Assembly: GCF_002368335.1 (NCBI RefSeq)
Contig: NZ_AP018288.1
Coordinates: 1,419,551 to 1,483,550, forward strand
Origin: Nostoc sp. NIES-4103
GTDB taxonomy: Bacteria; Cyanobacteriota; Cyanobacteriia; Cyanobacteriales; Nostocaceae
DNA length: 64,000 nt
Direction: 5' to 3'
Shown: positions 1 to 8,985 of the stretch, piece by piece
Layout: each line of letters starts with the position of its first letter
Numbering within the stretch: position 1 is the stretch's first letter
Made by a program: the position numbers and the translations under genes
Notes under the pieces: model-generated
The model's input: the letters and a program-made list of their open reading frames with translations, nothing else
Databases searched by the model: none
Told to the model about the DNA's origin: nothing

Positions 1-96
1 TAAGCGAAGCAAAGAGAGGCTTTGAAACCCACTCGATACGAGCGTGTAAAGTAGTCAATTGTGCCCGAATATGCCAAAGTTAGCTAAATTGATTTT

Positions 97-1485
97 TTAG
101 ACAAAAATAAAGCCGCTGCTAAAATCTGAAATTGAAACTCCTTGAACAACAGCGATTAAGTCGTTGTTAAAAGATATCCCTGTCCCTGTCACATTATTAA
201 TAGTCGTGGCACTTAAGGTAAAGGAAGGAGCTTGAACCCCAGTTAGAGAAATTTTATAGTCTCCAAATGATTCTCCAGTATTTGTAAAACCATCTTGTAG
301 TGACCCAACAGGAATATTAGAAAAGCTGGAGATGGCTAAAAAGTAAGTACCCGTGACTAAGAACAAATCCAGTGTAGATTGAAACGTGCTATTGGCATCG
401 TCGCTGGCACTAATCAACAAGCCATTAGAGTCAAATAAGAACAACTCAGTATCAAAATTTGCCCCATCGATTGTTGTGGCAGAAAAAATTTCATCTTCAT
501 CCACAGAGATTTGGAACACGTCAACGTCGTTGACATCAGAGATTGTCCCAGTTATGGAGCTGAGTTTCCCCAATCCGCCAGCAATAAATTGAGAATCAGA
601 AATCGACTGCCCGGCATCACCAATTTCAGCCGCAGTAACAGTATCCTCTTTGGGAGATGATGGTAGTTCAATTAAATCTTCGTTGATATTAAAGTCAGTA
701 ATAAAAGCAAAATCACTATCTCTAAAATCATTATAGAAAACCTCAGTTCCTGCTCCCAAGACAAAAGTATCACTTCCTGAAGAGCCAGTTAAAGTATCAA
801 GTTCGCCCCTCCCGAATCCAAATTCTCCCACAAAAGGTTCAACCCCTATCAAGCGATCGCTACCCTTTCCACCCGATAAGGAATCGTCGCCAGCTCCACC
901 AATCAATGTGTCTGCGCCATCTCCACCACAGAGGGTATCATCGCCAAAACCAGTGCCACCAAACAATAAATCATTGCCAACCCCGCCATTGATGATATCA
1001 TCTCCAGCATCACCATTGATTTGATCGTTACCTTTATCACCTGATATATCATCATTTCCGGCACCCCCAAAGATGCGATCATTGCCATCGTCGCCGGAAA
1101 TTACATCGTCACCGTCGCCGCCATTGAGGTTGTCATTTCCAGCATTACCATTAATGACATCATCTCCAGCATCACCAAAGATGCGGTCTCCTCCACTACC
1201 AGCAATGATACGGTCATTGCCATCGCCGCCATTGATGACGTCAACACCACTGCCACCATCAATAAAGTCATTCCCTGCATCACCATAAACTTGGTCATCA
1301 CCATTCCCGCCCTCAATGATGTCGATTCCATCTCCAGCAATGACAAAATCGTCCCCATCACCGCCAAAGATTTGGTCGTCGCCAGCCAGGGAAATGATTG
1401 TATCATCACCTTCTTGTGCAAAAATTTGATCGCTCCCTGTTGTGCCAGAAAGGAAATCGTCTTCAGCTGTACCTTTAATAGCCAT
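97..1485 (-). CDS. RTX (haemolysin-type calcium-binding repeat) protein with C-terminal PPC-like domain, copy 1
   Basis: The 462-residue protein has no classical signal peptide. Residues about 10-215 are nonapeptide repeats of the GGxGxDxxx type (for example GGDGDDFVIAGDG), the calcium-binding beta-roll of RTX proteins, which are usually exported by type I secretion. Residues about 300-415 resemble a pre-peptidase C-terminal (PPC) beta-sandwich (VNDVDVFQISV, DTELFLFDSNG, TGTYFLAISSF). The start ATG follows an AAAGGAAAAAT ribosome-binding site. No enzyme domain is present, so a secreted or surface structural/binding role is likely but unproven. It is nearly identical to the gene at 15279-16667 on the opposite strand; the two differ by scattered substitutions, mainly at residues 30-50 and in the C-terminal half. 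The similarity continues about 45 bases upstream and about 20 bases past the stop. Confidence 0.9.
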   Translation of the reverse strand: MAIKGTAEDDFLSGTTGSDQIFAQEGDDTIISLAGDDQIFGGDGDDFVIAGDGIDIIEGGNGDDQVYGDAGNDFIDGGSGVDVINGGDGNDRIIAGSGGDRIFGDAGDDVINGNAGNDNLNGGDGDDVISGDDGNDRIFGGAGNDDISGDKGNDQINGDAGDDIINGGVGNDLLFGGTGFGDDTLCGGDGADTLIGGAGDDSLSGGKGSDRLIGVEPFVGEFGFGRGELDTLTGSSGSDTFVLGAGTEVFYNDFRDSDFAFITDFNINEDLIELPSSPKEDTVTAAEIGDAGQSISDSQFIAGGLGKLSSITGTISDVNDVDVFQISVDEDEIFSATTIDGANFDTELFLFDSNGLLISASDDANSTFQSTLDLFLVTGTYFLAISSFSNIPVGSLQDGFTNTGESFGDYKISLTGVQAPSFTLSATTINNVTGTGISFNNDLIAVVQGVSISDFSSGFIFV

Positions 1486-2438
1486 ATATTTTTCCTTTTG
1501 AGTTAATCTTCAGTGCTTTGCATATTTCAAAGCAAATTTTGGAGCTAAACAAGCATTAAATAACCTAGGTCATCAAGAATAGTCTTGACGAACCTCACTT
1601 TTGAACTGTATTTGGGCAAGCAAATAAATTGCTGGTGTCAGCTTATTGGCTTTTGGGCACTGTGAAAATACTACTTTACATAGATGCAAATGTTAATACT
1701 TTAAAAAAGTAATTTTTTTAAAAAGAATATTTAACTATTTATACTCGCAGGCTGAATGCTAGTATAGTTTATTACTTTTTTTAGCCCTGAAGTTGCTATC
1801 TTTGAATAAGCTGATGCGCGTCTAAATTGCATATTTGGTTGTTTAGGTCGTCAAGGGTCAACAGTCCAGAGTCAAGGTTGAACTTGGACTTTTGACTGTT
1901 GACTCTGGACAACCCTCATGAGTAACTACGCAACTTAAATGCGTAACAGCTTACAACTTGGTATTAGAATCATCTTAATTTAAGGACTTGGTGGGGGTGC
2001 GATCGCTTGTTTTCCTCTGTTCATATCTTGTAGCAGTTACGTTATTGACATTTTTGTAGAGTGGGTACTGCTAATGATTCGTTCAAACCATGATTTTTAC
2101 GTTGTTGGCATTGCCCACCGCAAGGTTAATTGACAATAGTGCAAGATCTCAGTCTCACAAAGCCGTTAAAAGTGCGATCGCCTGACTGCACCATCCCCTT
2201 TCACAGCAGATTTATTAGTTAATAATTGATATTTATAGTTTTTATTCTGGTTTACCGAACCGCAAAAATTCGAGTTAACCGTAATCTTTTTTCATGCATT
2301 ATTTAGTGCGGTAATCATGATTTATGAGGTGATAATAACCGAATTTACATAAATTTAAATCCTAATAATATGAATATGTAAGCACAAAACGAAGTGCAAA
2401 AAACATTAAATAAAAGCTAACTAAAGTGAGGAAGAGTT
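1486..2438. other. Intergenic region, RTX gene to hsp20
   Basis: No coding sequence is evident. The first ~45 bases are shared with the upstream region of the second RTX gene. A 147-bp inverted-repeat element lies at 1807-1953. HIP1-type octamers occur around 2000 and 2175. The last 120 bases are AT-rich and should contain the promoter of the heat shock gene, but no CIRCE-type operator was seen. Confidence 0.6.
1807..1953 (+). mobile_element. 147-bp MITE-like element, family A copy 1
   Basis: The ends are imperfect inverted repeats: TAAGCTGATGCGCGTCTAAA on the left against TAAGCTGTTACGCATTTAAG read inward from the right. An internal hairpin is formed by GTCAACAGTCCAGAGTC and its complement. 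An almost identical 147-bp copy lies at 31377-31523. The terminal TA dinucleotides on both sides are compatible with the TA target duplication of IS630/mariner-type transposition. It has no coding capacity and would need a transposase supplied in trans. Confidence 0.8.
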
Positions 2439-2894
2439 ATGGCAATTGTTCGTTGGAACCCCTGGAGAGAAATCGACACTCTACAACGTCAAATCAATAA
2501 TTTATTTGAAGATACAAGAGTACCATCCACATTGTTGGAAAGAGGCTTGATTAAAGTTCCAGCTGCTGAAATCAAAGAAACCGAAGATGCTATTCATCTG
2601 AAGCTAGAACTGCCAGGACTAGAAGCTAAAGACCTGGATGTACAAGTTACAGAAAATGCCGTTTACGTTAGCGGTGAACGGAAGTCTGAAACTAAAACTG
2701 AGGAAAAAGGTATTACCAAGAGCGAATTTTACTACGGTAAATTCCAACGTGTCATTCCTCTATCTGCACGAGTTCAAAATACCAATGTCACCGCAGATTA
2801 CAAAGATGGCATTTTGAATTTGACACTGCCTAAAACTGAGCAAGAAAAGAACAAAGTGGTCAAGGTGAATTTGGAACAACCTGCTGCTGAGTAG
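2439..2894 (+). CDS. Small heat shock protein, Hsp20/alpha-crystallin family
   Basis: This 151-residue ATP-independent holdase chaperone binds unfolding proteins in the cytoplasm or at thylakoids. The N-terminus (MAIVRWNPWREIDTLQRQIN) is typical of bacterial class A small heat shock proteins. The alpha-crystallin domain spans about 45-140 and contains the consensus GILNLTLPK. The C-terminal I-x-I/V anchor is weak (VVKV). The ATG is preceded by GAGGAAG at good spacing. The gene is monocistronic; the first strong terminator is about 210 bases downstream at 3107-3136. Confidence 0.95.
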   Translation: MAIVRWNPWREIDTLQRQINNLFEDTRVPSTLLERGLIKVPAAEIKETEDAIHLKLELPGLEAKDLDVQVTENAVYVSGERKSETKTEEKGITKSEFYYGKFQRVIPLSARVQNTNVTADYKDGILNLTLPKTEQEKNKVVKVNLEQPAAE

Positions 2895-3106
2895 TCTGGC
2901 GACCCAATTTTAATACGTGAAGGTAGGGAGTAGGGAGGAGCCACTGCGGTCTTGGGGTCTCCCCAAGTGGAGCATGTGGCGTTAGGGAGTAGGGAGTGGG
3001 CAAAGAGTTTTTTCTATTTCTTACCTTTACCTATTCTCAGCAAAGATAACTTGCCAAACTACTAGTGTGAAACTACTTTACCTCCAATGATTAATTGAGA
3101 TAGCTA

Positions 3107-3136
3107 AGAGCTTGGTTATGACCAAGCTCTTTTTTT
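3107..3136 (+). terminator. Rho-independent terminator
   Basis: A 10-bp perfect stem AGAGCTTGGT / ACCAAGCTCT with a 4-base loop is followed by a run of T. It is the first good terminator after the small heat shock gene. The intervening 200 bases are a GTAGGGAGTAGGGAG-type short repeat and a run of non-coding sequence. Confidence 0.85.
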
Positions 3137-3173
3137 GCAATTGTCTGTAATATGCGATCGCTGCTTTATTTTC

Positions 3174-3575
3174 CTACAAAAATTGGGGCGATCGCTTTAC
3201 TTTTACCACGGCGCTATCTGTGCCAAATAACTTGTTAGTGCCACTTCCGAATACTATAGACCCAATTGGTAAGCCTTGTAAGCCAAAAACTGTGGGATCT
3301 GTGTCGAAACGAAAAAAACCTGTAGCCAAGTCTACTTCAGCGTAAGTGAAACCATTAATTGTATTTAGACCATATGGCGCATCACTACTTTCTCCAGATA
3401 AAGATGCTATTGCTAGGTTCTGTGTGATGGCTGTAGAAGTAGACAATATGTCATAGTTAGCACTAAATGCATAAGTAGTCTTGGCTATAGCTTTTGTGGG
3501 ATTACAGGCAAAGCTAATTAAGGTCACAGCTACAGGAAATAACCACAAACTTTGTGAACGCAGCATGATTGGCAT
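3174..3575 (-). CDS. Exported hypothetical protein (133 aa)
   Basis: I do not recognise the family. The N-terminus looks like a Sec signal peptide: a basic MLRSQS start, then the hydrophobic stretch LWLFPVAVTLISFAC, and a probable signal peptidase I site after AIA. A second in-frame ATG three codons in would keep the signal peptide intact. The mature part, about 105 residues, is rich in G, T, S and F, without membrane segments. Style and length resemble a truncated version of the cyanobacterial exported PEP-CTERM-like proteins, but no PEP-CTERM tail is present. The gene ends abruptly with KRSPQFL. Confidence 0.55.
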   Translation of the reverse strand: MPIMLRSQSLWLFPVAVTLISFACNPTKAIAKTTYAFSANYDILSTSTAITQNLAIASLSGESSDAPYGLNTINGFTYAEVDLATGFFRFDTDPTVFGLQGLPIGSIVFGSGTNKLFGTDSAVVKVKRSPQFL

Positions 3576-3682
3576 TGACTCTATAAGTTGCAGAAAAAAT
3601 TAACTATAATTCTACTAATATAGTGTGCAATATCAATCACTGCGGTAGATATAGCAAAGTGCATAAAAGCGATCGCTTAATC

Positions 3683-3994
3683 TTATGGATTTCTCAGACT
3701 TTCTGTATTGTCGGCAGTACGGCCTGTATTAGCTGCTGTGCGAAATGCCACCATCAAACCTTCTAAGCCAACCCTAATCAATATTATGTACAACAAGGAA
3801 GCCAGCGGTGCAACCAATAAGGTAAAAATCCCAGGTAAAAATCCACCACGAAAACTAGCTGCAATAAAACTTAGCGCTCCCAAGCCAACAAAAAATATCG
3901 CAATTCCGTAAAGAACACCCACGACTCTGGGAGTTATAAATTCTGAAAACGAGAAGTCGAAAAGTGCTGTAAAAAAACTTCTGGAGTTAGCCAT
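3683..3994 (-). CDS. DUF4282 family membrane protein
   Basis: The 103-residue protein begins with the short amphipathic segment SFFTALFDFSFSEFITPRVV and has two hydrophobic segments (about 26-50 and 55-78). It then carries a soluble segment with RVGLEGLMVAFRTAANT. The pattern FxxLFDFSFxxFITPRVVxxLY is the signature of DUF4282, small two-helix membrane proteins of unknown function common in cyanobacteria and actinobacteria. It stands alone between the exported hypothetical gene and a repeat-filled gap. The assignment rests on recalled family resemblance. Confidence 0.75.
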   Translation of the reverse strand: MANSRSFFTALFDFSFSEFITPRVVGVLYGIAIFFVGLGALSFIAASFRGGFLPGIFTLLVAPLASLLYIILIRVGLEGLMVAFRTAANTGRTADNTESLRNP

Positions 3995-4224
3995 ACTACA
4001 CCTATCTATCTAATCGATTAAATTTAAAGCCTTTAATTTTTATAATGCTTAAGTTAGATAAAATTCATACAAGCATCATAATTATTTGTATTTTTCTGGC
4101 AAAATTGAGAATTATTTAATATTATTTATTCTTGATTAATTTATTGCAAAAAAATAGACAATGCCGAGGCTGAAAACGAGTCAAATCGGCATTGTCATTG
4201 TATGAATATGGGAATTTAAATCAA

Positions 4225-4411
4225 CGTGAGTTAGATGACCTCTCCCTCCCGGCCTCCCTCTCCTTAAAGGCGTACTCCTTCGGAGAAGCAAGCTACGCGA
4301 AGCGTCTCCGTAAGGAGAGGGAGGAGGAACTAAAAAATAAGGGTTTTACTCCCCTCTCCTTGTAGGAGAGGGGCCGGGGGAGAGGTCAAAACAGTACTCA
4401 TTGAACTCACG
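4225..4411. mobile_element. Palindromic CGTGAGTT element, family E copy 1
   Basis: The ends are CGTGAGTTAGATGACC and its near-complement; inside are CCTCTCC/GGAGAGG palindromes and a nested CTCCTTCGGAG hairpin. Related copies lie at 19734-19899 and 59438-59560. There is no coding capacity. Confidence 0.7.
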
Positions 4412-4461
4412 ATAAATCACTGCGATCGCTCCATAAGCCACCAACAGGCTCAAAATTTACA

Positions 4462-4605
4462 ATACTTACGCTCATTTTCATCAATTTGTAGTTGAGGTTG
4501 TGAAAAGTCCAGAGTCAACAGCCAAAAATCTAGGTTTTCCAGACTATTGACTATTGACTATTGACAGCCTGAACTTTTATTGAGTGTGCCAGTTGCGTAA
4601 GTCCT
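4462..4605. mobile_element. MITE-like element with GGACTTACGC-type ends, family B copy 1
   Basis: The right end reads inward as AGGACTTACGCAACTGGCAC and the left end is the decayed form ATACTTACGCTC. The interior carries GAGTCAACAG and TTGACTATTGAC repeats like those of the copy at 41088-41232. It ends eight bases from the guaA stop codon. Confidence 0.6.
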
Positions 4606-4612
4606 AACTCAA

Positions 4613-6235
4613 CTACTCCCACTCAATGGTTCCAGGCGGCTTGGAGGTAATGTCATAAACCACGCGGTTAACGCCTTTGACTTCATTCACAATGCGGTTA
4701 GAAATTACTTCCAATACGTCATAAGGTACTCGTGCCCAATCTGCGGTCATGCCATCTTCACTCTTGACAATCCGCAAAACAATGGGGAAGGCGTAGGTAC
4801 GTTGGTCGCCCATAACGCCAACGCTACGAACTGGTAGCAATACAGCAAATGCTTGCCAGTACTCATGATATAAACCGCGTTGGTTAATTTCTTGCCGCAC
4901 AATCAAATCGGCATCACGCAGGATGTTTAACCGTTCGGCAGTGACTTCGCCTAAAATGCGAATTGCTAAACCAGGGCCGGGGAAAGGTTGACGTTGGACA
5001 ATTTCTTCTGGCAAACCAATGGAACGTCCAACTTTACGGACTTCATCTTTAAACAGTTTCCGTAAAGGTTCCACCAATTTAAACCGCAAGTCTTTGGGTA
5101 AGCCGCCGACATTGTGATGACTCTTAATTTTCACCGCTACCCGTTCACCAGTTTGAGGATCAACATTGGTGTCTGCGGATTCGATCACATCTGGATACAA
5201 AGTTCCTTGAGCCAGATAATCAAAGTGACCGAGGCGTTTAGATGTTTCTTCAAATACTTTAATGAATTCGTGACCGATGCGACGGCGTTTTTCTTCGGGA
5301 TCTGTGACACCAGCAATTGCAGACAAAAAGCGATCGCGGGCGTTAACATACTCTACGGGAATGTGAAACTGCTCTTGAAACAGCTTTACTAACCGTTCTG
5401 GCTCATACTTCCGCATAAAGCCTTGGTCAATGAACACGCAAGTTAGCTGATCCCCGATGGCTTTATGCAGCAAGAAGGCTAAAGTAGAAGAATCCACTCC
5501 CCCAGACAGTGCTAACAGTACTCGTTTGTCACCGACTCTGGCGCGAATTTCCCGAATCGATTCTTCCACAAAAGCCGCTGTTGTCCAGGTGGGTTCGCAG
5601 TCACAGATGTGGTAAACAAAGTTGCGGATTAATGCCAAACCACCAACAGAATGCACCACTTCGGGATGGAACTGCACGCCGTAAAGTTTTCTTTCATGGT
5701 CAGCAATGGCAGCGCAAGGAGTATTTTCTGTATGAGCCAGTAATTCAAAGCCTGGCGGCATTTGAGTTACTGAGTCACCATGACTCATCCACATGGTGGT
5801 GCCATCTTCGACGTTAGTGAGTAAATCTGTGGGATCATCAATATATAGTGATGCCTTGCCATATTCACCGCGATCTGCCCTTGCCACTTCCCCACCGAGT
5901 TGGCTGACCATCAGTTGCATTCCGTAGCAAACACCCAAAATGGGAATTCCTAATTTCCAGATTTCTGGGTCACAATGGGGAGCGCTATCACCATAAACTG
6001 AACTTGGGCCACCAGAGAGGATGATCCCTTTGGGATTTAGCTGGCGCAAATGTTCAGCTGTAGTGCGATAAGACAAAACTTCCGAGTATACTTGAGTTTC
6101 GCGGATGCGACGGGCTATAAGTTCAGAATACTGAGAACCGAAGTCGAGAATTACAATCATTTGACGATCCAGTCGCCCCAAAGGTTCTAGTGTTTGGGGT
6201 GCTTGGTCGGTTAGTAGAGTCACCGCTGTATTCAT
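4613..6235 (-). CDS. guaA: GMP synthase (glutamine-hydrolysing)
   Basis: The enzyme converts XMP to GMP using ATP and glutamine, the last step of guanine nucleotide synthesis in the cytoplasm. The class I glutamine amidotransferase domain covers about 25-215, with the nucleophile in GVCYGMQLM and the histidine in VQFHPEVVH. The ATP-pyrophosphatase domain follows, with P-loop ALSGGVDSST. The C-terminal dimerisation domain ends in the family-typical KPPGTIEWE. I start it at MNTAVTLLTDQ (540 residues), as cyanobacterial GuaA proteins begin; the frame stays open a further 34 codons upstream but that extension looks non-coding. cbiD lies upstream on the same strand, separated by about 225 bases, an arrangement common in cyanobacteria. 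Confidence 0.97.
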   Translation of the reverse strand: MNTAVTLLTDQAPQTLEPLGRLDRQMIVILDFGSQYSELIARRIRETQVYSEVLSYRTTAEHLRQLNPKGIILSGGPSSVYGDSAPHCDPEIWKLGIPILGVCYGMQLMVSQLGGEVARADRGEYGKASLYIDDPTDLLTNVEDGTTMWMSHGDSVTQMPPGFELLAHTENTPCAAIADHERKLYGVQFHPEVVHSVGGLALIRNFVYHICDCEPTWTTAAFVEESIREIRARVGDKRVLLALSGGVDSSTLAFLLHKAIGDQLTCVFIDQGFMRKYEPERLVKLFQEQFHIPVEYVNARDRFLSAIAGVTDPEEKRRRIGHEFIKVFEETSKRLGHFDYLAQGTLYPDVIESADTNVDPQTGERVAVKIKSHHNVGGLPKDLRFKLVEPLRKLFKDEVRKVGRSIGLPEEIVQRQPFPGPGLAIRILGEVTAERLNILRDADLIVRQEINQRGLYHEYWQAFAVLLPVRSVGVMGDQRTYAFPIVLRIVKSEDGMTADWARVPYDVLEVISNRIVNEVKGVNRVVYDITSKPPGTIEWE

Positions 6236-6460
6236 GATGGGGGGTGTAAATGTAAGGTAGATAGTCGCTGTGTGGTTTAACAAAATACCACTTATCTGCG
6301 GAGTCAGGCTAGTAAATGGTAAGTTAATCCTCCACAAACGCTCTTGTTGAAAGCGTTAGCTTTGACGATGGTTATGACATGGTATCAGAAAGAATAACTT
6401 ATCTTTCAGTGGCTACTGAAAAGCTAATTATTTGGATTATTTATGATTATTCATAATAAA

Positions 6461-7597
6461 TTAACATAATTTTTCCATTAAGATGCAGGCAGTTTTGCTC
6501 TTAACGATAATTTTACGATCGCGGTCAAAGAGAATAGAGCCACAAACTGTTGTTGCTGCCAGGTCGCGGCTGCTATGGCTTTGGATGTATTCAGTAGAAC
6601 GAGTATCAATAGCTTGGGCGATCGCGCCATAAACTTGCTCAACCCAAGTACTACCAGTGGATTCATCTAGCGATCGCAAATACTTTAATGCCGCTTCAGC
6701 GGTAGCACTATGAAACACTACTTGTATATCTGTTGACTTTAAATTAACTAAGGCACAGTGGGCTGCCAGAATTTCTCGCCGTCCATCAGCCAAGTGGTGA
6801 TGAGTGTGAAAAATTCCTCCAGCCAGTTTCAACAACTTGCCATGATAGCCAAACAATAAGATTTCTTTAACACCTAAGACATCAGCTTCTACTAACATTG
6901 GCCCTAGCCAATTAGCAGTTTTTACCAGTTTGTCGGGATTAATACCGATTTTTCTGGCTAAATCTAAGCCATTCTCGCCAATACAAAATACTAAGCTTTC
7001 AAAACGCTCAGCTTTCTGTTGTAATTCGCTACGAAATACGTTTAACTGATCTGGTGTACTCAAAGGTTGAGAAATTCCTGTTGTCCCCAACAGAGAAAGT
7101 CCTTCCACAACGCCAAAAGCAGCATTAGAAGTGCGAGCAGCAAGCGATCGCCCTGATGGTAGAATAATAGTCACAGTGATTTTTTCTGCCCCTACTAGCA
7201 TTCGGGACAAATTTTCTTTTAGCAGCTTTTGAGCATAAGCATAAATAGCAGGCTTGTCATCAGCATTCAGTTGCTTGCCAATTCCTTCCCCCCCTTTAAT
7301 AATCACTGCTTCCTCATCCCCCTCATCCCCCCCATCTCCCCTTTTTAATTCCACCAACGCCCAAATCGGTGTATTTCTAGTCAGGTCAAGATTATCACCA
7401 GGGTCACTGCGGGTAATTGCCAAAGCCATATTTTCAGATAGTCCCGCTACCTGTTCAATTGGGATTTCTGCTATTTGTGCTGGTTCAATTAAATCCACCG
7501 ACACAGTTTTTAGTGGTTGACGATGGCGTAACCAGTGTAAAGCCGCAACAGCAGAAGCGCAGGCAAATACCGGGAGTGTGTATCCAGAATGGGACAT
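6461..7597 (-). CDS. cbiD: Cobalt-precorrin-5B (C1)-methyltransferase
   Basis: CbiD methylates C-1 of cobalt-precorrin-5B in the anaerobic (early cobalt) pathway to vitamin B12. The 378-residue length and the N-terminal SGYTLPVFACASAVAALHWL fit the family. Further family features are RSDPGDNLDLTRNTPIWALV, the glycine-rich stretch IIKGGEGIGKQ, and FGVVEGLSLLGTTGISQPLS. The enzyme uses S-adenosylmethionine. The start ATG is the first in frame. No cobalamin riboswitch was recognised upstream; instead the upstream gap is filled by an inverted-repeat element. Confidence 0.95.
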   Translation of the reverse strand: MSHSGYTLPVFACASAVAALHWLRHRQPLKTVSVDLIEPAQIAEIPIEQVAGLSENMALAITRSDPGDNLDLTRNTPIWALVELKRGDGGDEGDEEAVIIKGGEGIGKQLNADDKPAIYAYAQKLLKENLSRMLVGAEKITVTIILPSGRSLAARTSNAAFGVVEGLSLLGTTGISQPLSTPDQLNVFRSELQQKAERFESLVFCIGENGLDLARKIGINPDKLVKTANWLGPMLVEADVLGVKEILLFGYHGKLLKLAGGIFHTHHHLADGRREILAAHCALVNLKSTDIQVVFHSATAEAALKYLRSLDESTGSTWVEQVYGAIAQAIDTRSTEYIQSHSSRDLAATTVCGSILFDRDRKIIVKSKTACILMEKLC

Positions 7598-7913
7598 TGG
7601 GAAAGAGTTAGGAGTTAGGAGTGAAGAGTTAGGAGTTAAAAGTTGGAATTAATACTAATTTTGGGATGAGAAGGCTTTACCCAAAGGCTGTTACAACAGT
7701 TTCAAACAATACTAATGTCAGCATTTTTACATGATTATGTCTATATTTTTAAATTTTAACCATTGCTTTTTCAAGATACGCTTATAGGACTTACGCAAAA
7801 CTACACGCTACTTTCTTTGGGCAATTCATGAATTGCCTGTACATGGAGAAAGCGCAACGTCATGCAGAAAAAGTTGGTATTAATTCCTAACTTTCAACTC
7901 CTAACTCCTCACT
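7598..7913. repeat. Inverted-repeat element between cbiD and a DUF gene, containing a family C repeat
   Basis: The left arm (7620-7656) and right arm (7877-7914) are imperfect inverted repeats about 36 bases long, built from AGTGAGGAGTTAGGAGTT-like units. The right arm reaches the first base of the next gene's stop codon. Within it, 7786-7866 is a copy of a dispersed repeat beginning AGGACTTACGCAAAACTACAC. There is no coding sequence. Confidence 0.7.
7786..7866 (+). repeat. Dispersed repeat family C, copy 1
   Basis: It starts AGGACTTACGCAAAACTACA, passes through a CAATTCATGAATTG palindrome and ends in GCGCAACGTCA. Related copies, in the other orientation, are at 16801-16876, 40740-40814 and 44290-44351 (partial). 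Confidence 0.6.
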
Positions 7914-8213
7914 CTATACGCCCACTTCTGAGAGTAAAGATTGCATAGCTTCCCAAGTAATTCCTCTTTCGATATAACGAGGTGTTTCAGGATTATACGG
8001 ACTTTTGATGCGGTCAATACTGATAATTGTGGCTCCATCTGGTATCACTGGTTCATCTGGATCAAATGCGGTTGGACGCATTAAAGAACTGGAAAAGCCT
8101 TTAAAAATAGCAACTTTATCTTGCTCATCGCCTATTGTCACTGTCACTAATAATACTTCTTGTGGGCGTTTGCTAGTGTATTGTTCTAGGCGCTTGCCAA
8201 TGGAATTGTTCAT
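7914..8213 (-). CDS. Conserved cyanobacterial hypothetical protein (99 aa)
   Basis: This small soluble protein starts MNNSIGKRLEQYTSKRPQEV. The central part (EVLLVTVTIGDEQDKVAIFKGFSSSL) looks like a beta-rich domain, followed by the proline-rich YNPETPRYIERGITWEAM and a helix. No catalytic motif is visible. I recognise it only as a family of short proteins conserved in cyanobacteria and have no function to offer. It lies 26 bases downstream of a DUF3177 gene on the same strand, so the two may be co-transcribed. Confidence 0.75.
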   Translation of the reverse strand: MNNSIGKRLEQYTSKRPQEVLLVTVTIGDEQDKVAIFKGFSSSLMRPTAFDPDEPVIPDGATIISIDRIKSPYNPETPRYIERGITWEAMQSLLSEVGV

Positions 8214-8239
8214 TTATGGGAACTTTACCATTTAGTTGG

Positions 8240-8818
8240 TTATCGAGTTGTAGCTGAGCGTCCTTGCTTGCCCAGCCTAATCAAAACAAAGTAGCTTAAA
8301 TAAGCCACATAAATTACTAAAGCGAGTATGGCAATAAAGCCTAAGTCCTTGAGATGGAAAATTTCTTTCAACAACAAGGGGGCTTCAAACCAGACGCTAC
8401 AATAGCGAGTTTTGATGGCAGTTTCGGACAAAGCACAACCGACAAAAGGTACAAAAGCGATCGCGCTCAAAATACAGTAAACTGTTGCTGCCCAGCGCCA
8501 AGAATTAAAAATCAATTTCAAAGACCCACTTGGCTGATACTCGATTTCATCGTTGAGATCGGCCCAAAACCATAATGAAATAGGAATCAGGACAAGTGCC
8601 ATTAACCCGGTGATAAAGCTAATTGGATACCTAGCAATCATTAAGTAAATTGTGATCAGTAGTAGACTAGCTACTCGCCAGTAAATCATTAACAGTCGTT
8701 GTATTGCTTCTGCTTTCTGTACAAAGGCCCAAATTAGCAGAATTAAGGGAATCACCACCGTGAATAATATTGCCAACCAGTAATCAGTCCATACGTAAGG
8801 GCGAAACCAAACTTCCAT
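8240..8818 (-). CDS. DUF3177 family membrane protein
   Basis: The protein (192 residues) begins MEVWFRPYVWTDYWLAILFT, typical of this cyanobacterial family. About five hydrophobic segments are visible (15-35, 48-65, 70-88, 112-130 and 160-182), so it is an integral membrane protein of unknown function. The frame is open for 82 more codons upstream, but that part translates the GGGGATT tandem repeat and is not credible as protein; I therefore start at the ATG at 8818. The next gene downstream begins 26 bases away. Confidence 0.8.
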   Translation of the reverse strand: MEVWFRPYVWTDYWLAILFTVVIPLILLIWAFVQKAEAIQRLLMIYWRVASLLLITIYLMIARYPISFITGLMALVLIPISLWFWADLNDEIEYQPSGSLKLIFNSWRWAATVYCILSAIAFVPFVGCALSETAIKTRYCSVWFEAPLLLKEIFHLKDLGFIAILALVIYVAYLSYFVLIRLGKQGRSATTR

Positions 8819-8836
8819 AGTGTTTTTCAAATGTAA

Positions 8837-8985
8837 AGGGATCGGGGATTGGGGATCGGGGATTGGGGATCGGGGATTGGGGATTGGGAATTGGGAATTG
8901 AAAGAATCTATAAATATATCTCTTTTTGAGTCCCCAGTACCCAGTCTCCAGTCCCCAGTCCCCAATCCCCAGTTCCCAATTAAAA
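8837..8985. repeat. Heptanucleotide tandem repeat with an inverted partner (STRR hairpin)
   Basis: About nine units of GGGGATT/GGGGATC/GGGAATT (8837-8899) are followed, after a short AT-rich loop, by CCCCAGT/CCCCAAT units running the other way (8932-8982). The two halves can pair into one long imperfect hairpin. It sits in the upstream region of the DUF3177 gene. Confidence 0.8.

Larger units (their letters stand above)
3995..4612. other. Intergenic repeat region downstream of guaA
   Basis: No gene is seen. An AT-rich part (4010-4170) is followed by a 187-bp palindromic element (4225-4411) and a second inverted-repeat element (4462-4605) whose right end lies eight bases from the guaA stop codon. 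Confidence 0.6.

Noticed and set aside
1073..1506. Plus- and alternative-frame ORFs across the RTX genes
   Set aside because: They are read through the GGxGxD repeat DNA and consist of low-complexity SPPLMTSSP or MxM-type protein; the RTX frame explains the region.
2281..2438. CIRCE operator before the small heat shock gene
   Set aside because: No TTAGCACTC-N9-GAGTGCTAA-like sequence was seen.
7598..7913. Cobalamin riboswitch upstream of cbiD
   Set aside because: The B12-box type sequence was not found; the region is an inverted-repeat element.
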